Positions 41,183 to 50,277 of a DNA stretch of 64,000 bases are shown piece after piece. Each line of letters begins with the position of its first letter. Position 1 is the first letter of the stretch. A program made the position numbers and the translations under genes. The notes under the pieces are model-generated. The model was not told where the DNA came from and searched no databases. It worked only from the letters and a program-made list of their open reading frames with translations. Source of the DNA: Dehalococcoidia bacterium (lineage in GTDB: Bacteria; Chloroflexota; Dehalococcoidia; DSTF01; JACRBR01); the NCBI GenBank assembly GCA_021731085.1, contig JAKFYB010000018.1:93647-157646 (forward strand). The letters run 5' to 3'.

Positions 41183-41923
41183 ATGACCACGGTCACCAGC
41201 GCGGAAGCTACATCTGAGTCCAGTGAGAGGCAGGACGCCATGAACCGAACCCAGCGGTGGGGCTTCCTCACCAATCACGCGCTCGTACTCATCTACGTGG
41301 TGCGCCATCGTGGCGCGACGGTTCGCGAGATATCGACCGGCGTCGGCGTGACAGAGCGCGCGACTCTCGAAATCCTGCGCCAGCTTGGAAACGACCGCAT
41401 CGTCGACCGCGCGCGAGACGGCCGCCGCAACACCTACGCGGTGAACTTCGAGGAAATGGCTGCCTATAGGCGTGAAGGCACAGTTTCGCTCACACCTCGC
41501 GAGTTCGTGGATGGCCTGATTGGCACCCTGCTCGCAATCTCCAACTACCACGCGCCGGAGAATGCCGCGAAGCCGCAGGTCCCCGACTCAGGTTCGCTGG
41601 AACCTAAGACGGGCGACTGGGGCTTCTTCACGAACCATGCCCTACTTTTGCTCGCGATCGTTCTCGAGTCCGGGTCCACCGTTCGCGAGATGGCCGTCAG
41701 CATGGGCGTAACCGAACGTGCCGTCGTGGCGATCCTGAACCAACTCGAAGAGGAAGGCATCGTTATTCGCGAGCGACAGGGTCGGCGCAACAGCTACACG
41801 ATCGATTTCGTGGCGCTGCGCTCGTTCCCGCGCTGGTCGCCCGGAGATTGGGAATTGCCGGAGCAGCTTGTCGATGTCGCCGTGGCCGGTCTGATGGCGT
41901 TGTCAAAGCGCAACGAGGGCTGA
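41183..41923 (+). CDS. double winged-helix transcriptional regulator
   Basis: 246 residues made of two copies of the same domain. Copy one begins RWGFLTNHALVLIYVVRHRG (about residue 25) and copy two DWGFFTNHALLLLAIVLESG (about 145). Each continues with TVREI/M...GVTERA...ILxQL...I..R.R.GRRN.Y, a MarR/ArsR-like winged helix with the recognition helix at GVTERA. Such proteins normally act as dimers; the fusion could give a single-chain dimer. No ligand or metal motif is evident. An N-terminal ATG at 41183 or an internal one at 41240 may be used; GAGGA supports the former. Ends at a bidirectional terminator. Confidence 0.82.
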   Translation: MTTVTSAEATSESSERQDAMNRTQRWGFLTNHALVLIYVVRHRGATVREISTGVGVTERATLEILRQLGNDRIVDRARDGRRNTYAVNFEEMAAYRREGTVSLTPREFVDGLIGTLLAISNYHAPENAAKPQVPDSGSLEPKTGDWGFFTNHALLLLAIVLESGSTVREMAVSMGVTERAVVAILNQLEEEGIVIRERQGRRNSYTIDFVALRSFPRWSPGDWELPEQLVDVAVAGLMALSKRNEG

Positions 41924-41953
41924 CGTACGGCCTTCGAGCGGCTGCGGAGATAA

Positions 41954-41978
41954 AACAGCGCCTCACCGAGGCGCTGTT
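41954..41978. terminator. bidirectional intrinsic terminator
   Basis: AACAGCGCCTC-ACC-GAGGCGCTGTT, an 11-bp stem. On the minus strand a TTTTAT run follows, so it chiefly ends the yvcK transcript and also the plus-strand regulator gene. Confidence 0.8.
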
Positions 41979-42006
41979 GATCTGAGTCACCGTTGCAGAA
42001 CGGCGG

Positions 42007-43347
42007 TTAGCCGACGCCGGCCTTTTCTCGCGCTTGCTCCATGTCCTGGACTTCAGTCGGCGTGTCCGTCATCTGGTGGCGTTCGTAGTACAACCGCACC
42101 AACGCATCGGCGAGCTTCTTGGAGTCGTGCCGATACCGGTTCTCCACGGCGACAACGTCCGACTTTACGACGCGCGCCCCGTCCAGGTGAATGCGGTCGA
42201 TCCTCACCGGCTCCGAGTGGAGCTCTTGCGGCAGGCCGCCGTTGTAGTTGCTGTTGGCCAGCACGAAGTCAAACAGGTTGCCCTTCAGGTGCTGTCGCAG
42301 CGTCTGGAAGTGGTCGCTCACACTGAACTCGTCCGTCTCACCCTGCTGCGTTGCCACGTTACACACGTATACCTTGAGCGCCGACGACACTTCGATCGCC
42401 CGCCGGATGCCGTCGACGAGCAGGTTTGGCATCACGCTTGTCATGAGGCTGCCCGGACCGCAGATGATCATGTCCGCCTGCAAGATCGCCCGAATCGCAT
42501 CCGGATTGGCCTGTATGGTCGGTGGGTCGAGGTAGATCTCGCGAACGTGTCCATGCTCGGTGATCGCGGACTCGCCGCGAATGATCGTGCCGTCGTCGGT
42601 TCGGGCGCACAGAGTCAGCGAATGTAGCGTCGCCGGCAGAATTTGGCCGCGGACGGCGAGGACGCGGCTTGTCTCGCGAACTGCCTCTTCGAAGTTGCCG
42701 GCGACGTTCGTCATCGCCGCGATGAACAGGTTGCCGAAGCTGTGGCCCTCGAGACCCTCTCCTTCCGAGAAGCGGTACTCGAACAAGCGTGACATCAGCG
42801 GTTCAGCATCGGCGAGCGCCGCGATGTTCTTGCGGATGTCGCCTGGCGGAAGCACGCCGAGCTCGCGCTGAAGGCGGCCAGAGCTGCCACCGTCGTCGGC
42901 GATCGAGACGATGGCGGAGATGTTGCCCGTGTATTCCTTGAGTCCTCGCAGTAGCGTCGAGAGGCCGGTGCCGCCGCCAAGTACGACAATCTTCGGGCCG
43001 CGCCGCAAGTAGCGGTGGTTGTAGATGATGTCGACGATGCTCTCGTTTCGCTCCGGCTTGATGAAGGCCGACAAGAGTGACTGATTCAGCTTCCACACGC
43101 TGAAGCCAATAAGGCCCAGCGCTGCCGTCACGAAGAGAACCCCACGGAGGATGCGCGGGATGAACTGCAACGTCGCGTAGTAGACCCAGTCGGGGAAGGT
43201 GTAGCTAACGTAGACCTCGCGCAGGAAGTATCCGAAACCGAGGCCCATGATGGCGACGCCGACAAGCAGGAGCAGAAGCCACCGCTTGATGTGCATGCCG
43301 AAGTAGAACCACTTGATGAAGCTGGGGTCTCGAATTAGCTGGCGCAT
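42007..43347 (-). CDS. YvcK-family (CofD-like) UDP-sugar-binding protein with membrane anchor
   Basis: 446 residues. Two N-terminal transmembrane segments (about 20-38 and 55-78) precede a CofD-like Rossmann domain starting KIVVLGGGTGLSTLLRGLKEYT near residue 115, with IVSIADDGGSSGRLQRELGVLPPGDIRKN near 145 and ICGPGSLMTSVMPNLLVDGI near 293. YvcK/CuvA proteins bind UDP-GlcNAc and regulate carbon use and envelope growth. The membrane-anchored N-terminus is seen in some lineages, not in B. subtilis YvcK. The start has no obvious Shine-Dalgarno sequence; TAGACT lies ten bases upstream. Convergent with the winged-helix gene. Confidence 0.9.
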   Translation of the reverse strand: MRQLIRDPSFIKWFYFGMHIKRWLLLLLVGVAIMGLGFGYFLREVYVSYTFPDWVYYATLQFIPRILRGVLFVTAALGLIGFSVWKLNQSLLSAFIKPERNESIVDIIYNHRYLRRGPKIVVLGGGTGLSTLLRGLKEYTGNISAIVSIADDGGSSGRLQRELGVLPPGDIRKNIAALADAEPLMSRLFEYRFSEGEGLEGHSFGNLFIAAMTNVAGNFEEAVRETSRVLAVRGQILPATLHSLTLCARTDDGTIIRGESAITEHGHVREIYLDPPTIQANPDAIRAILQADMIICGPGSLMTSVMPNLLVDGIRRAIEVSSALKVYVCNVATQQGETDEFSVSDHFQTLRQHLKGNLFDFVLANSNYNGGLPQELHSEPVRIDRIHLDGARVVKSDVVAVENRYRHDSKKLADALVRLYYERHQMTDTPTEVQDMEQAREKAGVG

Positions 43348-43407
43348 GCTGGCCGCCAGTCTATCACAGTTGACGTTCTATGGTGATCGCCGATGATCAA
43401 TTCCTGC

Positions 43408-44931
43408 CTACGCTTCCAGCTTCTGCTTCAAGATTTCGGTGAGGGTGGCCGGATTGGCGCGACCCTTGGTCTCGCGCATCGACATGCCCACCAGGAACTT
43501 GACGGCCTCCTGCTTGCCCGCACGGTAGTCCGCGACGGGCTTTGGATTCGCTTCGATCACCTTATCGACTATCTGGCTGATTTCGTCTGAACCGCCGATT
43601 TGCTCGAGCCCGAGGTCCTTGACGATGGCGGCTGGATCGCCGCCAGTGCGGAACACTTCCTCGAACACCGACTTCGCTGAAGCGCCGGTGATCGTGCCCT
43701 GTTCTATTAGTGAGATCATAGCATAGAGGCGCTTCGGAGTGACCCTCGAGTCGGCAAGCTCTGTCTCGTTTGCGTTAAGGAGCCGTGTAAAGTCGCCAAT
43801 CATCCAGTTGGCGATCAGCCGCGCGAACCGAAGCCGGCCAGCATCCGTCGGGTCCTCAATCGCCGCAACCGCCTCCTCGAAAAACGCCGCCTTCGCGCGC
43901 GTCTCGACGAGCAAATTGGCGTCGTACAGCGAGAGCCCGAACTCGGACTGAAAGCGCGCGCGCTTGGCGTCCGGCAGTTCCGGCAGGGCGGCCCTGATCT
44001 TCTCGACATAACTGAGGTCGACCGTCAGCGGTGGCAGGTCCGGCTCGGGGAAGTAGCGATAGTCGTGTGCGCCCTCCTTCGAGCGCTGGCTGACCGTGCT
44101 GCCTTTCGCGAAGTCACTGCCGAAGGCTTCGTTCACGTCCTCGACCCAACCGCGCGTCTCCTGCGCAATGACGCGACCGGCGTCAAGTTCTTCCGTCTGG
44201 CGCCGAACCTCGTACTGGATCGCGTTGTAGACCGCGCTGAACGAGTTCATGTTCTTGATCTCGACCTTCGCGCCGTATTCGGCCGAGCCGACGGGGCGCA
44301 GCGAGATGTTCGCGTCGCAGCGGAAGTTTCCTTCTTCCATGTTGGCGTTACTAACGCCCATGTAACGCAGGATCTGGCGCAGCTTCAGGAGGTACTCGCG
44401 CGCTTCCTCAGCCGAACGCATGTCTGGATCTGTGACGACCTCCATGAGAGGCACGCCGGAGCGGTTCATGTCGATCAGCGAGTAGGACTCGCCGTCCGCG
44501 CCTTCTTTGTGCGTCAGGCGGGCTGTGTCCTCCTCGAGGTGCGCGCGCGTGATGCCGACGCGGCGCGGCTCTTCGCCTTCCACCTGCACCTCGACCCAGC
44601 CGTTCTGGGTGGACGGCATGTCGAACTGTGAGATCTGGTAGCCCTTGAGGAGGTCAGGGTATGGGTAGTTCTTTCGGTCAAACTTCGCGAACGGCGGAAT
44701 CTCGCAGTTGAGCGCGAGGCCGGTCATGATCGTGAACTCGACGGCTTTGCGGTTCATCACCGGCAGAACCCCGGGAAGTGCCATGCAGACGGGGCAGACG
44801 TGCGTGTTCGGCGGCGCATCGGCGTACGCGGCGCTACAGTCGCAGAACATCTTGCGCTCCGTGAGGAGCTGGACGTGCGTCTCCAGGCCGATGACGGTTT
44901 CGTAGCGGGTCGCGGGCGTTGTCGTGGTCAT
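43408..44931 (-). CDS. gatB: Asp-tRNA(Asn)/Glu-tRNA(Gln) amidotransferase subunit B
   Basis: GatB is the kinase/tRNA-binding subunit of the GatCAB complex that amidates mischarged Glu-tRNA(Gln) and Asp-tRNA(Asn). 507 residues: YETVIGLETHVQLLT at the start, CPVCMALPGVLPVMN (about 51) with the zinc Cys pairs, NRSGVPLMEVVTDPDM (about 158), and the C-terminal GatB/YqeY tail domain. The frame is open 18 codons further upstream; the ATG at 44931 begins the family sequence. TATAGT about 30 nt upstream may be the -10. gatA and gatC are not adjacent. Confidence 0.95.
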   Translation of the reverse strand: MTTTTPATRYETVIGLETHVQLLTERKMFCDCSAAYADAPPNTHVCPVCMALPGVLPVMNRKAVEFTIMTGLALNCEIPPFAKFDRKNYPYPDLLKGYQISQFDMPSTQNGWVEVQVEGEEPRRVGITRAHLEEDTARLTHKEGADGESYSLIDMNRSGVPLMEVVTDPDMRSAEEAREYLLKLRQILRYMGVSNANMEEGNFRCDANISLRPVGSAEYGAKVEIKNMNSFSAVYNAIQYEVRRQTEELDAGRVIAQETRGWVEDVNEAFGSDFAKGSTVSQRSKEGAHDYRYFPEPDLPPLTVDLSYVEKIRAALPELPDAKRARFQSEFGLSLYDANLLVETRAKAAFFEEAVAAIEDPTDAGRLRFARLIANWMIGDFTRLLNANETELADSRVTPKRLYAMISLIEQGTITGASAKSVFEEVFRTGGDPAAIVKDLGLEQIGGSDEISQIVDKVIEANPKPVADYRAGKQEAVKFLVGMSMRETKGRANPATLTEILKQKLEA

Positions 44932-45005
44932 ATGTGTCCGTGTGCCCTGTCTGAAAACTATATCAGCGCCAGATCGGCGCAACAATCGGCGAACGCGCTG
45001 GCGAC

Positions 45006-45377
45006 TTACGCCGCATCGATCGGCCGCTGACCGAGAACCTTCTCAATCAGCGTCGGCAGTTCTTCGACAAGCTGCGAGCGGGCAACCGCCAGATCCGCGC
45101 CAGCAGCACGGCCAGCGCGGAGCGTGCCCGGCTCGGTATGCCGTCCGAACGCGATGACCTTGGCGCCCATTGTCTTTGCCCCGCGGATCACCGTCTCGGC
45201 ATCCAGACCCACGGCGTGCAGGTCGACGATGACCAGCGCTGGTCGGCGCGCCAGTTCGTTTCGCGCCGAAACCGGCGTGTCCGCAATGGATGTTTCGAAA
45301 CCCAGCGATCGTACAATCGCCTCGATGCGAGGCTGGAACATGAGGTCCGGGACGGCGATGACGGCGAGAACAGGCAT
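45006..45377 (-). CDS. receiver-like (response-regulator fold) protein without output domain
   Basis: 123 residues. MPVLAVIAVPDLMFQP, then RPALVIVDLHAVG (phosphoacceptor-like Asp near residue 52) and ADLAVARSQLVEELPTLIEKVL give a beta-alpha CheY-like outline. The acidic pair after strand one is missing (AVPD only) and the conserved Lys of strand five is not clear, so it is a degenerate receiver. A TATGCT box seven bases before the ATG suggests leaderless transcription. Divergent from the glycosyltransferase genes. Confidence 0.7.
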   Translation of the reverse strand: MPVLAVIAVPDLMFQPRIEAIVRSLGFETSIADTPVSARNELARRPALVIVDLHAVGLDAETVIRGAKTMGAKVIAFGRHTEPGTLRAGRAAGADLAVARSQLVEELPTLIEKVLGQRPIDAA

Positions 45378-45384
45378 CTCTGGG

Positions 45385-45390
45385 AGCATA
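45385..45390 (-). promoter_or_regulatory. leaderless-type -10 box for 45377
   Basis: TATGCT on the minus strand, CCCAGAG, then the ATG at 45377. Confidence 0.5.
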
Positions 45391-45442
45391 GCAGCACGCT
45401 GTCAACTTTGGCCTACGGAGGTTGGTGTACGCTGCCATCCAG

Positions 45443-47065
45443 ATGCAGGAATCGCAAGCGAGCGAGGGCTCGCGTACCGTCGCGCTTTGGGCCGTAGCCG
45501 TATATCTAGTGGCGTTTATCCCGCGCATTCTGCGTGCGTGGGAGTCGCGCGAGGACGTGCTGCTTCGTTCGACGCCGGACGATGCGTACTACTACTTCGC
45601 CATCGCGCGCAACATCGTCGATGGCAACGGCGCCTCGTTCGACGGCGAACACGTCACGAATGGCTTTCACCCACTGTGGCAGGCGCTCATTACTCCGCTC
45701 TGGCTGTTCGGTGGTGATACGCCCATCAACCTTGCGCTGTCCTTGGGCGCGATCTTTGGCGGCCTGACGGCGGCCCTCATCTTCCTGTTCCTGCACCGCG
45801 CGACGAACAGCCTCCTACCCGCGTTGTTGGGAGCGGCGTTCTTCGCCTTCCACCCGCAGGTTGTCAGCGACAGCGTCAACGGCCTTGAGTCAGCCGTTTC
45901 CGTGATGCTGCTCGCCGCTCTCCTTCTCGCGTTGACTCGGCTCGACCTTGGTGATGAGTCGCCTCGCGCTGTGTCGCGTTTCGACATCGGGTTCGGCGTG
46001 CTGTGCGGGCTGTTGATGCTCGCACGTACCGACATGGTGTTCGTGGTTGGTGCCACGCTGCTATACGTGCTCGTCTGCATGGGCCGCGATCGGATTTTCC
46101 GCCCGCTCGCGATGGGCGCCGTCGCCGCCCTTTGCATGCTGCCCTGGTTCGCCTGGAGCCTGATCGCGACGGGTAGCGTAGTGCAGATCAGTGGGCGCGC
46201 AGGCGGCGTCTACTTCCGCGATGCATACATCTCGGAACATGGCGACGCGCTCTCTACAAAGGTCTCTCACGGCATCGAGGTTATCCGCGTCATCTTCACC
46301 GAAGAGCTGCCGCATTCGTACTTCGTGCCGGCGACATTTCCCGAATGGGCCGCCATCCTCGCCGCAGCGCTGTGCGCGATCGTGATCGCTGTCGCGGCGT
46401 TCCGGATACGCGGTCGCTATGCGGATGCTGCTCTTGCAGTCGCCGTGGTCGGGTGCGGATTCGCGCTCGGGCTCGCGTTCCACGGTGGCGTGCGCTGGTT
46501 CACGCGAAGCTGGTACTACACCCCAGCCGCGCTTCTTGGCGCCGCCGCGATCGGCATGACCATCCACGGCGCGCTGCTGCTGTTACGCGAAGCACTCCCA
46601 CGCATCGCTCCGTCCACGCATGAGCGTCTTCGATGGGTCGCTTACGGCGCGATCGCTGTCATCCTGATCGTCGCGTACGAGCCCCATCACCCGATGAGTT
46701 GGACGGGCGAGAATCAGGGCACACTCCTCATGCACGATGCCGGGCGCTGGCTCGCGGAGAACACGGCTGAAGATGAGCGCGCCGGATCCTTCAACGGTGG
46801 CATCATCGGCTACTACAGCGAACGCACCGTGCTCAACCTTGATGGCGTCGTGAACGAAGGCGCCTACGACGCGCTCGCGGACTGCACGATGACGGAGTAC
46901 GTGCGCGACGAGCGCATTTCCTACGTCGTGGACTTCACGCAGTCCCTGCTGCTCGCCGGCTGTGGGCCTCCGGTAGTTACCTACGAGCCCGTCGTGACGC
47001 TCGACGACCACCCCACTATCTTCGGTGTGATTGATGTGGTGAGAGTCGTGCCCGCCGCGGAGTAG
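45443..47065 (+). CDS. GT-C (GT39-like) membrane glycosyltransferase
   Basis: 540 residues with about ten transmembrane helices. The first outside loop has LLRSTPDDAYYYFAIARNIVDGNGASFDGEHVTNGFHPLWQ, carrying the D-D motif of dolichyl/polyprenyl-phosphate sugar-dependent GT-C enzymes. The last 100 residues form a soluble domain with GGIIGYYSERTVLNLDGVVN. It would transfer a sugar from a lipid carrier to an unknown acceptor on the outer side of the membrane. The ATG at 45443 is used; a TTG/GTG at 45422/45425 just after GGAGG is an alternative. First of three related genes (47268 and 48820). Confidence 0.85.
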   Translation: MQESQASEGSRTVALWAVAVYLVAFIPRILRAWESREDVLLRSTPDDAYYYFAIARNIVDGNGASFDGEHVTNGFHPLWQALITPLWLFGGDTPINLALSLGAIFGGLTAALIFLFLHRATNSLLPALLGAAFFAFHPQVVSDSVNGLESAVSVMLLAALLLALTRLDLGDESPRAVSRFDIGFGVLCGLLMLARTDMVFVVGATLLYVLVCMGRDRIFRPLAMGAVAALCMLPWFAWSLIATGSVVQISGRAGGVYFRDAYISEHGDALSTKVSHGIEVIRVIFTEELPHSYFVPATFPEWAAILAAALCAIVIAVAAFRIRGRYADAALAVAVVGCGFALGLAFHGGVRWFTRSWYYTPAALLGAAAIGMTIHGALLLLREALPRIAPSTHERLRWVAYGAIAVILIVAYEPHHPMSWTGENQGTLLMHDAGRWLAENTAEDERAGSFNGGIIGYYSERTVLNLDGVVNEGAYDALADCTMTEYVRDERISYVVDFTQSLLLAGCGPPVVTYEPVVTLDDHPTIFGVIDVVRVVPAAE

Positions 47066-47137
47066 GGTGCGACGGCGCCCTCCGCGGCGCGTGATATAGT
47101 CGCCATGTCCGTGCTGCGACGCGGTGCCAGGGCGCGT

Positions 47138-47224
47138 GCCGGGGTGGCGGAACTGGCATACGCAGCGGACTTAAAATCCGTCGGCCGCAAGGTCTTGTGG
47201 GTTCAAATCCCACCCCCGGTACCA
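47138..47224 (+). tRNA. tRNA-Leu (anticodon UAA), CCA encoded
   Basis: Acceptor GCCGGGG pairs with CCCCGGT, then A and an encoded CCA. The anticodon loop CTTAAAA gives UAA. A long variable arm (GTCGGCCGCAAGGTCTTG region) marks a class II tRNA, and the T-arm GTGGG-TTCAAAT-CCCAC is perfect. It lies between two glycosyltransferase genes on the same strand. Confidence 0.95.
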
Positions 47225-47267
47225 ACCACAAAGGCGCCATGGGCGAGTTCATCCAGGTACCCAAGAA

Positions 47268-48785
47268 GTGATATCGCCGTCAGCGTCATCTCCGCGATGG
47301 GTGCTCGTGCCCGTCGTGATGTTCCTGCTTCTCGCGGCCGTCTCGATCGCATGGCTCGCCGCCGACGAAGCGCCTCTGATCTTCGATCCGTCCGCCCATC
47401 TCTTCTCGTCCATTTTCTTCGACTCCTTCCCTGGCCGATACCTGTCCGAAGAGCGGCAGTTCTATCCGCCCCTCGTGCACGTCTTCTTCGCCACATCCCT
47501 ACGGTTCACCAACTACAGCATCGACGCTTCGATCGGCGTCGTCGCGCTGTTCTTCGTCGCCGTGCTGCTTGCATCGACATACCTCATCGGCGTCGAACGC
47601 TGGTCCCCGCGCGTCGGTGCGTTCGCGACGATACTGCTCGCTCTGTACCCCGCGACGTACATTCACAGCCGCTCGCTCTTGCTTGATCTGCCCTTGATGG
47701 CGATGGTGGCCGCGGCGGTCCTTGCATTGCTCCGCGCGCGCGGATTCCAGAACCTCGCCTGGAGCGCCGGCTTCGGCGTGCTGTGCGCCATCGGGTTGCT
47801 GACGAAGCAGGCGTTCCTGTTAGCAATCATCGCGCCGCTCGCGTACGAACTCCTGCGAGCGCCTCGACACAAGACCACCGCATTGCACCTCGGTCTCGCG
47901 CTATTGCCCGTCATCGTCGTGCTCCTCTGGTGGTACCTGCCGCGGGTCGACTGGTTCTTTGGCGACTACCGCACGGCGCAAGAGGACTACGCTCGCTCTC
48001 GCGGCGACCCGGACACCTGGAGTCTGCTCGGCCTTACGTACTACCTGCAAGGCACGTGGTATCAGACGACGCTGCTGTTCGCCGTGCTCTGGCTCGCGAT
48101 GTTGCCGTTCTTTCTGCGAGCGACCTCGCGCGGGCTGCTCATCTCCTGGTGGGCAGGGGTCGTGCTTTCATCAACATTCCTCGTCCTCAAGGACAGCCGG
48201 TTCCTGATGCCCGCTCTACCCGCGATCGCCCTGATGACAGCGATCGGTCTTGACCGCATGCGCAACGGTGTGCTGGTACTCGCCCCTTGCGTTGCCTTTG
48301 GCCTGCTGCAGCTCTGGGGCGGCTCGTTCGGCGGATCTTGGTTGCCAGAAGGCGACGTCATCACGAATCGCGTCGAGTCGGGCAAGGACGTCCAGGCGTT
48401 CGCCCAACACTGGCGCATGACGGCGGCTGACAGCTCCGTCGCCGACCGAAGTGGATGGGGTGGCGCCGCTGCCGGACTCGCAGCGCTCGAGGGTGAACGC
48501 ATCGGAATCATCGGCGACCGCATCCTGGTCACCGCAACGCGGAACCCCGATCCGGGCGGCGATGCAGGCCAGCCTGCTGTCGTCGAAGAATTGACCTGCG
48601 CCGACCGCGCCCGCTTCGCGCAGTTAGACCTGATCGTCGTCCAGTCCGGCGGGCGGTTCGGCGTGTCGGACGCCGAATTGCCGGCCTGTTCCGCAGGCCT
48701 TGTCGAGGATCACCGCATCCCCATTAACGTCCCGAGGCTCCTGCAGGGAGTCGACGAACTCATCGTCTTCCGTCAAGGCCCGTAA
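47268..48785 (+). CDS. GT-C (GT39-like) membrane glycosyltransferase
   Basis: 505 residues with about ten transmembrane helices and a C-terminal soluble part. The first loop contains LAADEAPLIFDPSAHLFSS, with acidic residues in the catalytic position of ArnT/PMT-like enzymes, and RFTNYSIDASIG follows. The start is a GTG at 47268, 43 nt after tRNA-Leu; it has no strong ribosome-binding site, so initiation is uncertain by a few codons. Same family as 45443 and 48820, which suggests serial duplication for envelope glycan decoration. Confidence 0.82.
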   Translation: MISPSASSPRWVLVPVVMFLLLAAVSIAWLAADEAPLIFDPSAHLFSSIFFDSFPGRYLSEERQFYPPLVHVFFATSLRFTNYSIDASIGVVALFFVAVLLASTYLIGVERWSPRVGAFATILLALYPATYIHSRSLLLDLPLMAMVAAAVLALLRARGFQNLAWSAGFGVLCAIGLLTKQAFLLAIIAPLAYELLRAPRHKTTALHLGLALLPVIVVLLWWYLPRVDWFFGDYRTAQEDYARSRGDPDTWSLLGLTYYLQGTWYQTTLLFAVLWLAMLPFFLRATSRGLLISWWAGVVLSSTFLVLKDSRFLMPALPAIALMTAIGLDRMRNGVLVLAPCVAFGLLQLWGGSFGGSWLPEGDVITNRVESGKDVQAFAQHWRMTAADSSVADRSGWGGAAAGLAALEGERIGIIGDRILVTATRNPDPGGDAGQPAVVEELTCADRARFAQLDLIVVQSGGRFGVSDAELPACSAGLVEDHRIPINVPRLLQGVDELIVFRQGP

Positions 48786-48806
48786 CGTCCTGCTTCCATC
48801 GCGGAG

Positions 48807-48812
48807 TACCCT
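48807..48812 (+). promoter_or_regulatory. leaderless-type -10 box for 48820
   Basis: TACCCT, then TCCTCCC, then the ATG at 48820. Confidence 0.4.
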
Positions 48813-48819
48813 TCCTCCC

Positions 48820-50235
48820 ATGACGAAATCCGAGCAACGTACGTCGCCAGTGCTCGCATTTGCCCTCGCGGCGACAATCGCCTGCGTTGCGTTCGCGCTA
48901 CGCATGTACGGCATTGGTGACAAGAGCATCTGGCTGGACGAAGCGTGGTCGTGGCGCGCCGCCAGCCTCTCGTTTGGCGACATGGTCGATTGGACTGCCG
49001 CCGATCGCCACCCTCCCCTGTACTACGCCGTTCTTAGCATGTTCGTCGATGCCTTCGGCGACGCCGAGGCGATGCTACGCCTGCCGTCCGCACTCGCGAG
49101 TGCGGCGTCGGTGGGACTTCTATTGTATGTCGGCTGGCGAACGGGCGGTTGGCCATTGGCGGCAGTCGCCGGCGGTCTGTTGGCCGTGCATCCGACGCAC
49201 ATCGAATTCGCGCAGGAAGCCCGCATGTATCCGCTCATGGGACTGCTCGCGCTCGCTTCGACGGTCGCGCTTGCAGCCGTCATCGACCGCCCGGCGATCT
49301 GGCGCGCCGCCGCTTACGCCGTCCTCTTGACAGCGATGCTGTACACGCACTACAGCTCCGTGCTGGTGATCGGGGTGCACATCGCGCTGCTGGCCGCGTT
49401 CACCGTGTGGAAGTGGCGCGATAACGGCCGTTCAGTCGCGACGTACGGCTTGGGTGCGATCGCTGTCGCCGTCATCGCCTTTGCGCCCTGGTATGGCAAC
49501 TTCATGGAGAGCGCGCGTGAAGGCGTCGGTCACCTGCCTGAGCCGTCGTGGCGGCTCGCGGACCTCGTCTTTTCATCGCTCCTCGGGCTACAGCGCGCCG
49601 ACGATCTCTGGCTTGCGATAGCCCTGCCGCTGGTTGCATTCGGTGTGTATGGCGTATCGAAGCGCGTGAAAGATCCGTACGTTGCCTGCGTCGCGGCGAT
49701 TGCGCTTGTGCCGCTCATGCAGTTCGCCGTCTCGTGGCTGCGTTCGCCTGTGCTCGATGCGCGTCAGGCATCGCCGTACATTGCCGGGTTCGCCTTCGTC
49801 GCGGCTGTCGGCCTGGTCGAAGCAGGACAGTACGTTGCCGACCTATTCTCGCGCCGCAGGATCGCGACGCCTGTAGCCGCTGCGGCTGGCGTGTTCGTCG
49901 GCGCGCTGATGATCGCCGCGATCGTTGACTGGTACGACGCCGGGCCGCGCGAAGACTGGCGAGGAGCGGCCAGGGTCGTTGATGAGCGCGGCGGCGGCGT
50001 CCTCGTCTGGCGCGGCTACATCGACGTGCCGCTGCGTTACTACACGGATGCTCCCGCAACAGCTTCGCCGCCGACACTCCCTCCGGCGAACGCGGCCGAC
50101 GCGAGCACGCTCATCCTCAGCCACCACACAGACTCGGAGGGCGAAGTCATCCTCCGCGACCTTGCCACTGCCGCAGTCATCGGCGAGCCGATCCTGCTGC
50201 AGGGCATCACTGTGTATCCGCTAGCGCAGCGCTAG
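48820..50235 (+). CDS. GT-C (GT39-like) membrane glycosyltransferase
   Basis: 471 residues with about nine transmembrane helices. The first loop reads YGIGDKSIWLDEAWSWRAASL followed by DRHPPLYYAVLSMF, the D-E and the R-H-P-P-L-Y-Y segment typical of GT39/PMT-2 enzymes. A short soluble C-terminal part carries DWRGAARVVDERGGGVLVW, resembling the tail of bacterial mannosyltransferase-like proteins. The open frame extends 40 codons upstream into the previous gene; the ATG at 48820 follows TACCCT by seven bases and starts the first helix correctly. Third gene of the glycosyltransferase set. Confidence 0.87.
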   Translation: MTKSEQRTSPVLAFALAATIACVAFALRMYGIGDKSIWLDEAWSWRAASLSFGDMVDWTAADRHPPLYYAVLSMFVDAFGDAEAMLRLPSALASAASVGLLLYVGWRTGGWPLAAVAGGLLAVHPTHIEFAQEARMYPLMGLLALASTVALAAVIDRPAIWRAAAYAVLLTAMLYTHYSSVLVIGVHIALLAAFTVWKWRDNGRSVATYGLGAIAVAVIAFAPWYGNFMESAREGVGHLPEPSWRLADLVFSSLLGLQRADDLWLAIALPLVAFGVYGVSKRVKDPYVACVAAIALVPLMQFAVSWLRSPVLDARQASPYIAGFAFVAAVGLVEAGQYVADLFSRRRIATPVAAAAGVFVGALMIAAIVDWYDAGPREDWRGAARVVDERGGGVLVWRGYIDVPLRYYTDAPATASPPTLPPANAADASTLILSHHTDSEGEVILRDLATAAVIGEPILLQGITVYPLAQR

Positions 50236-50277
50236 GTCTCGGCGAAGGGCTATATGATGCGAGCCGCCCAATGCGAG

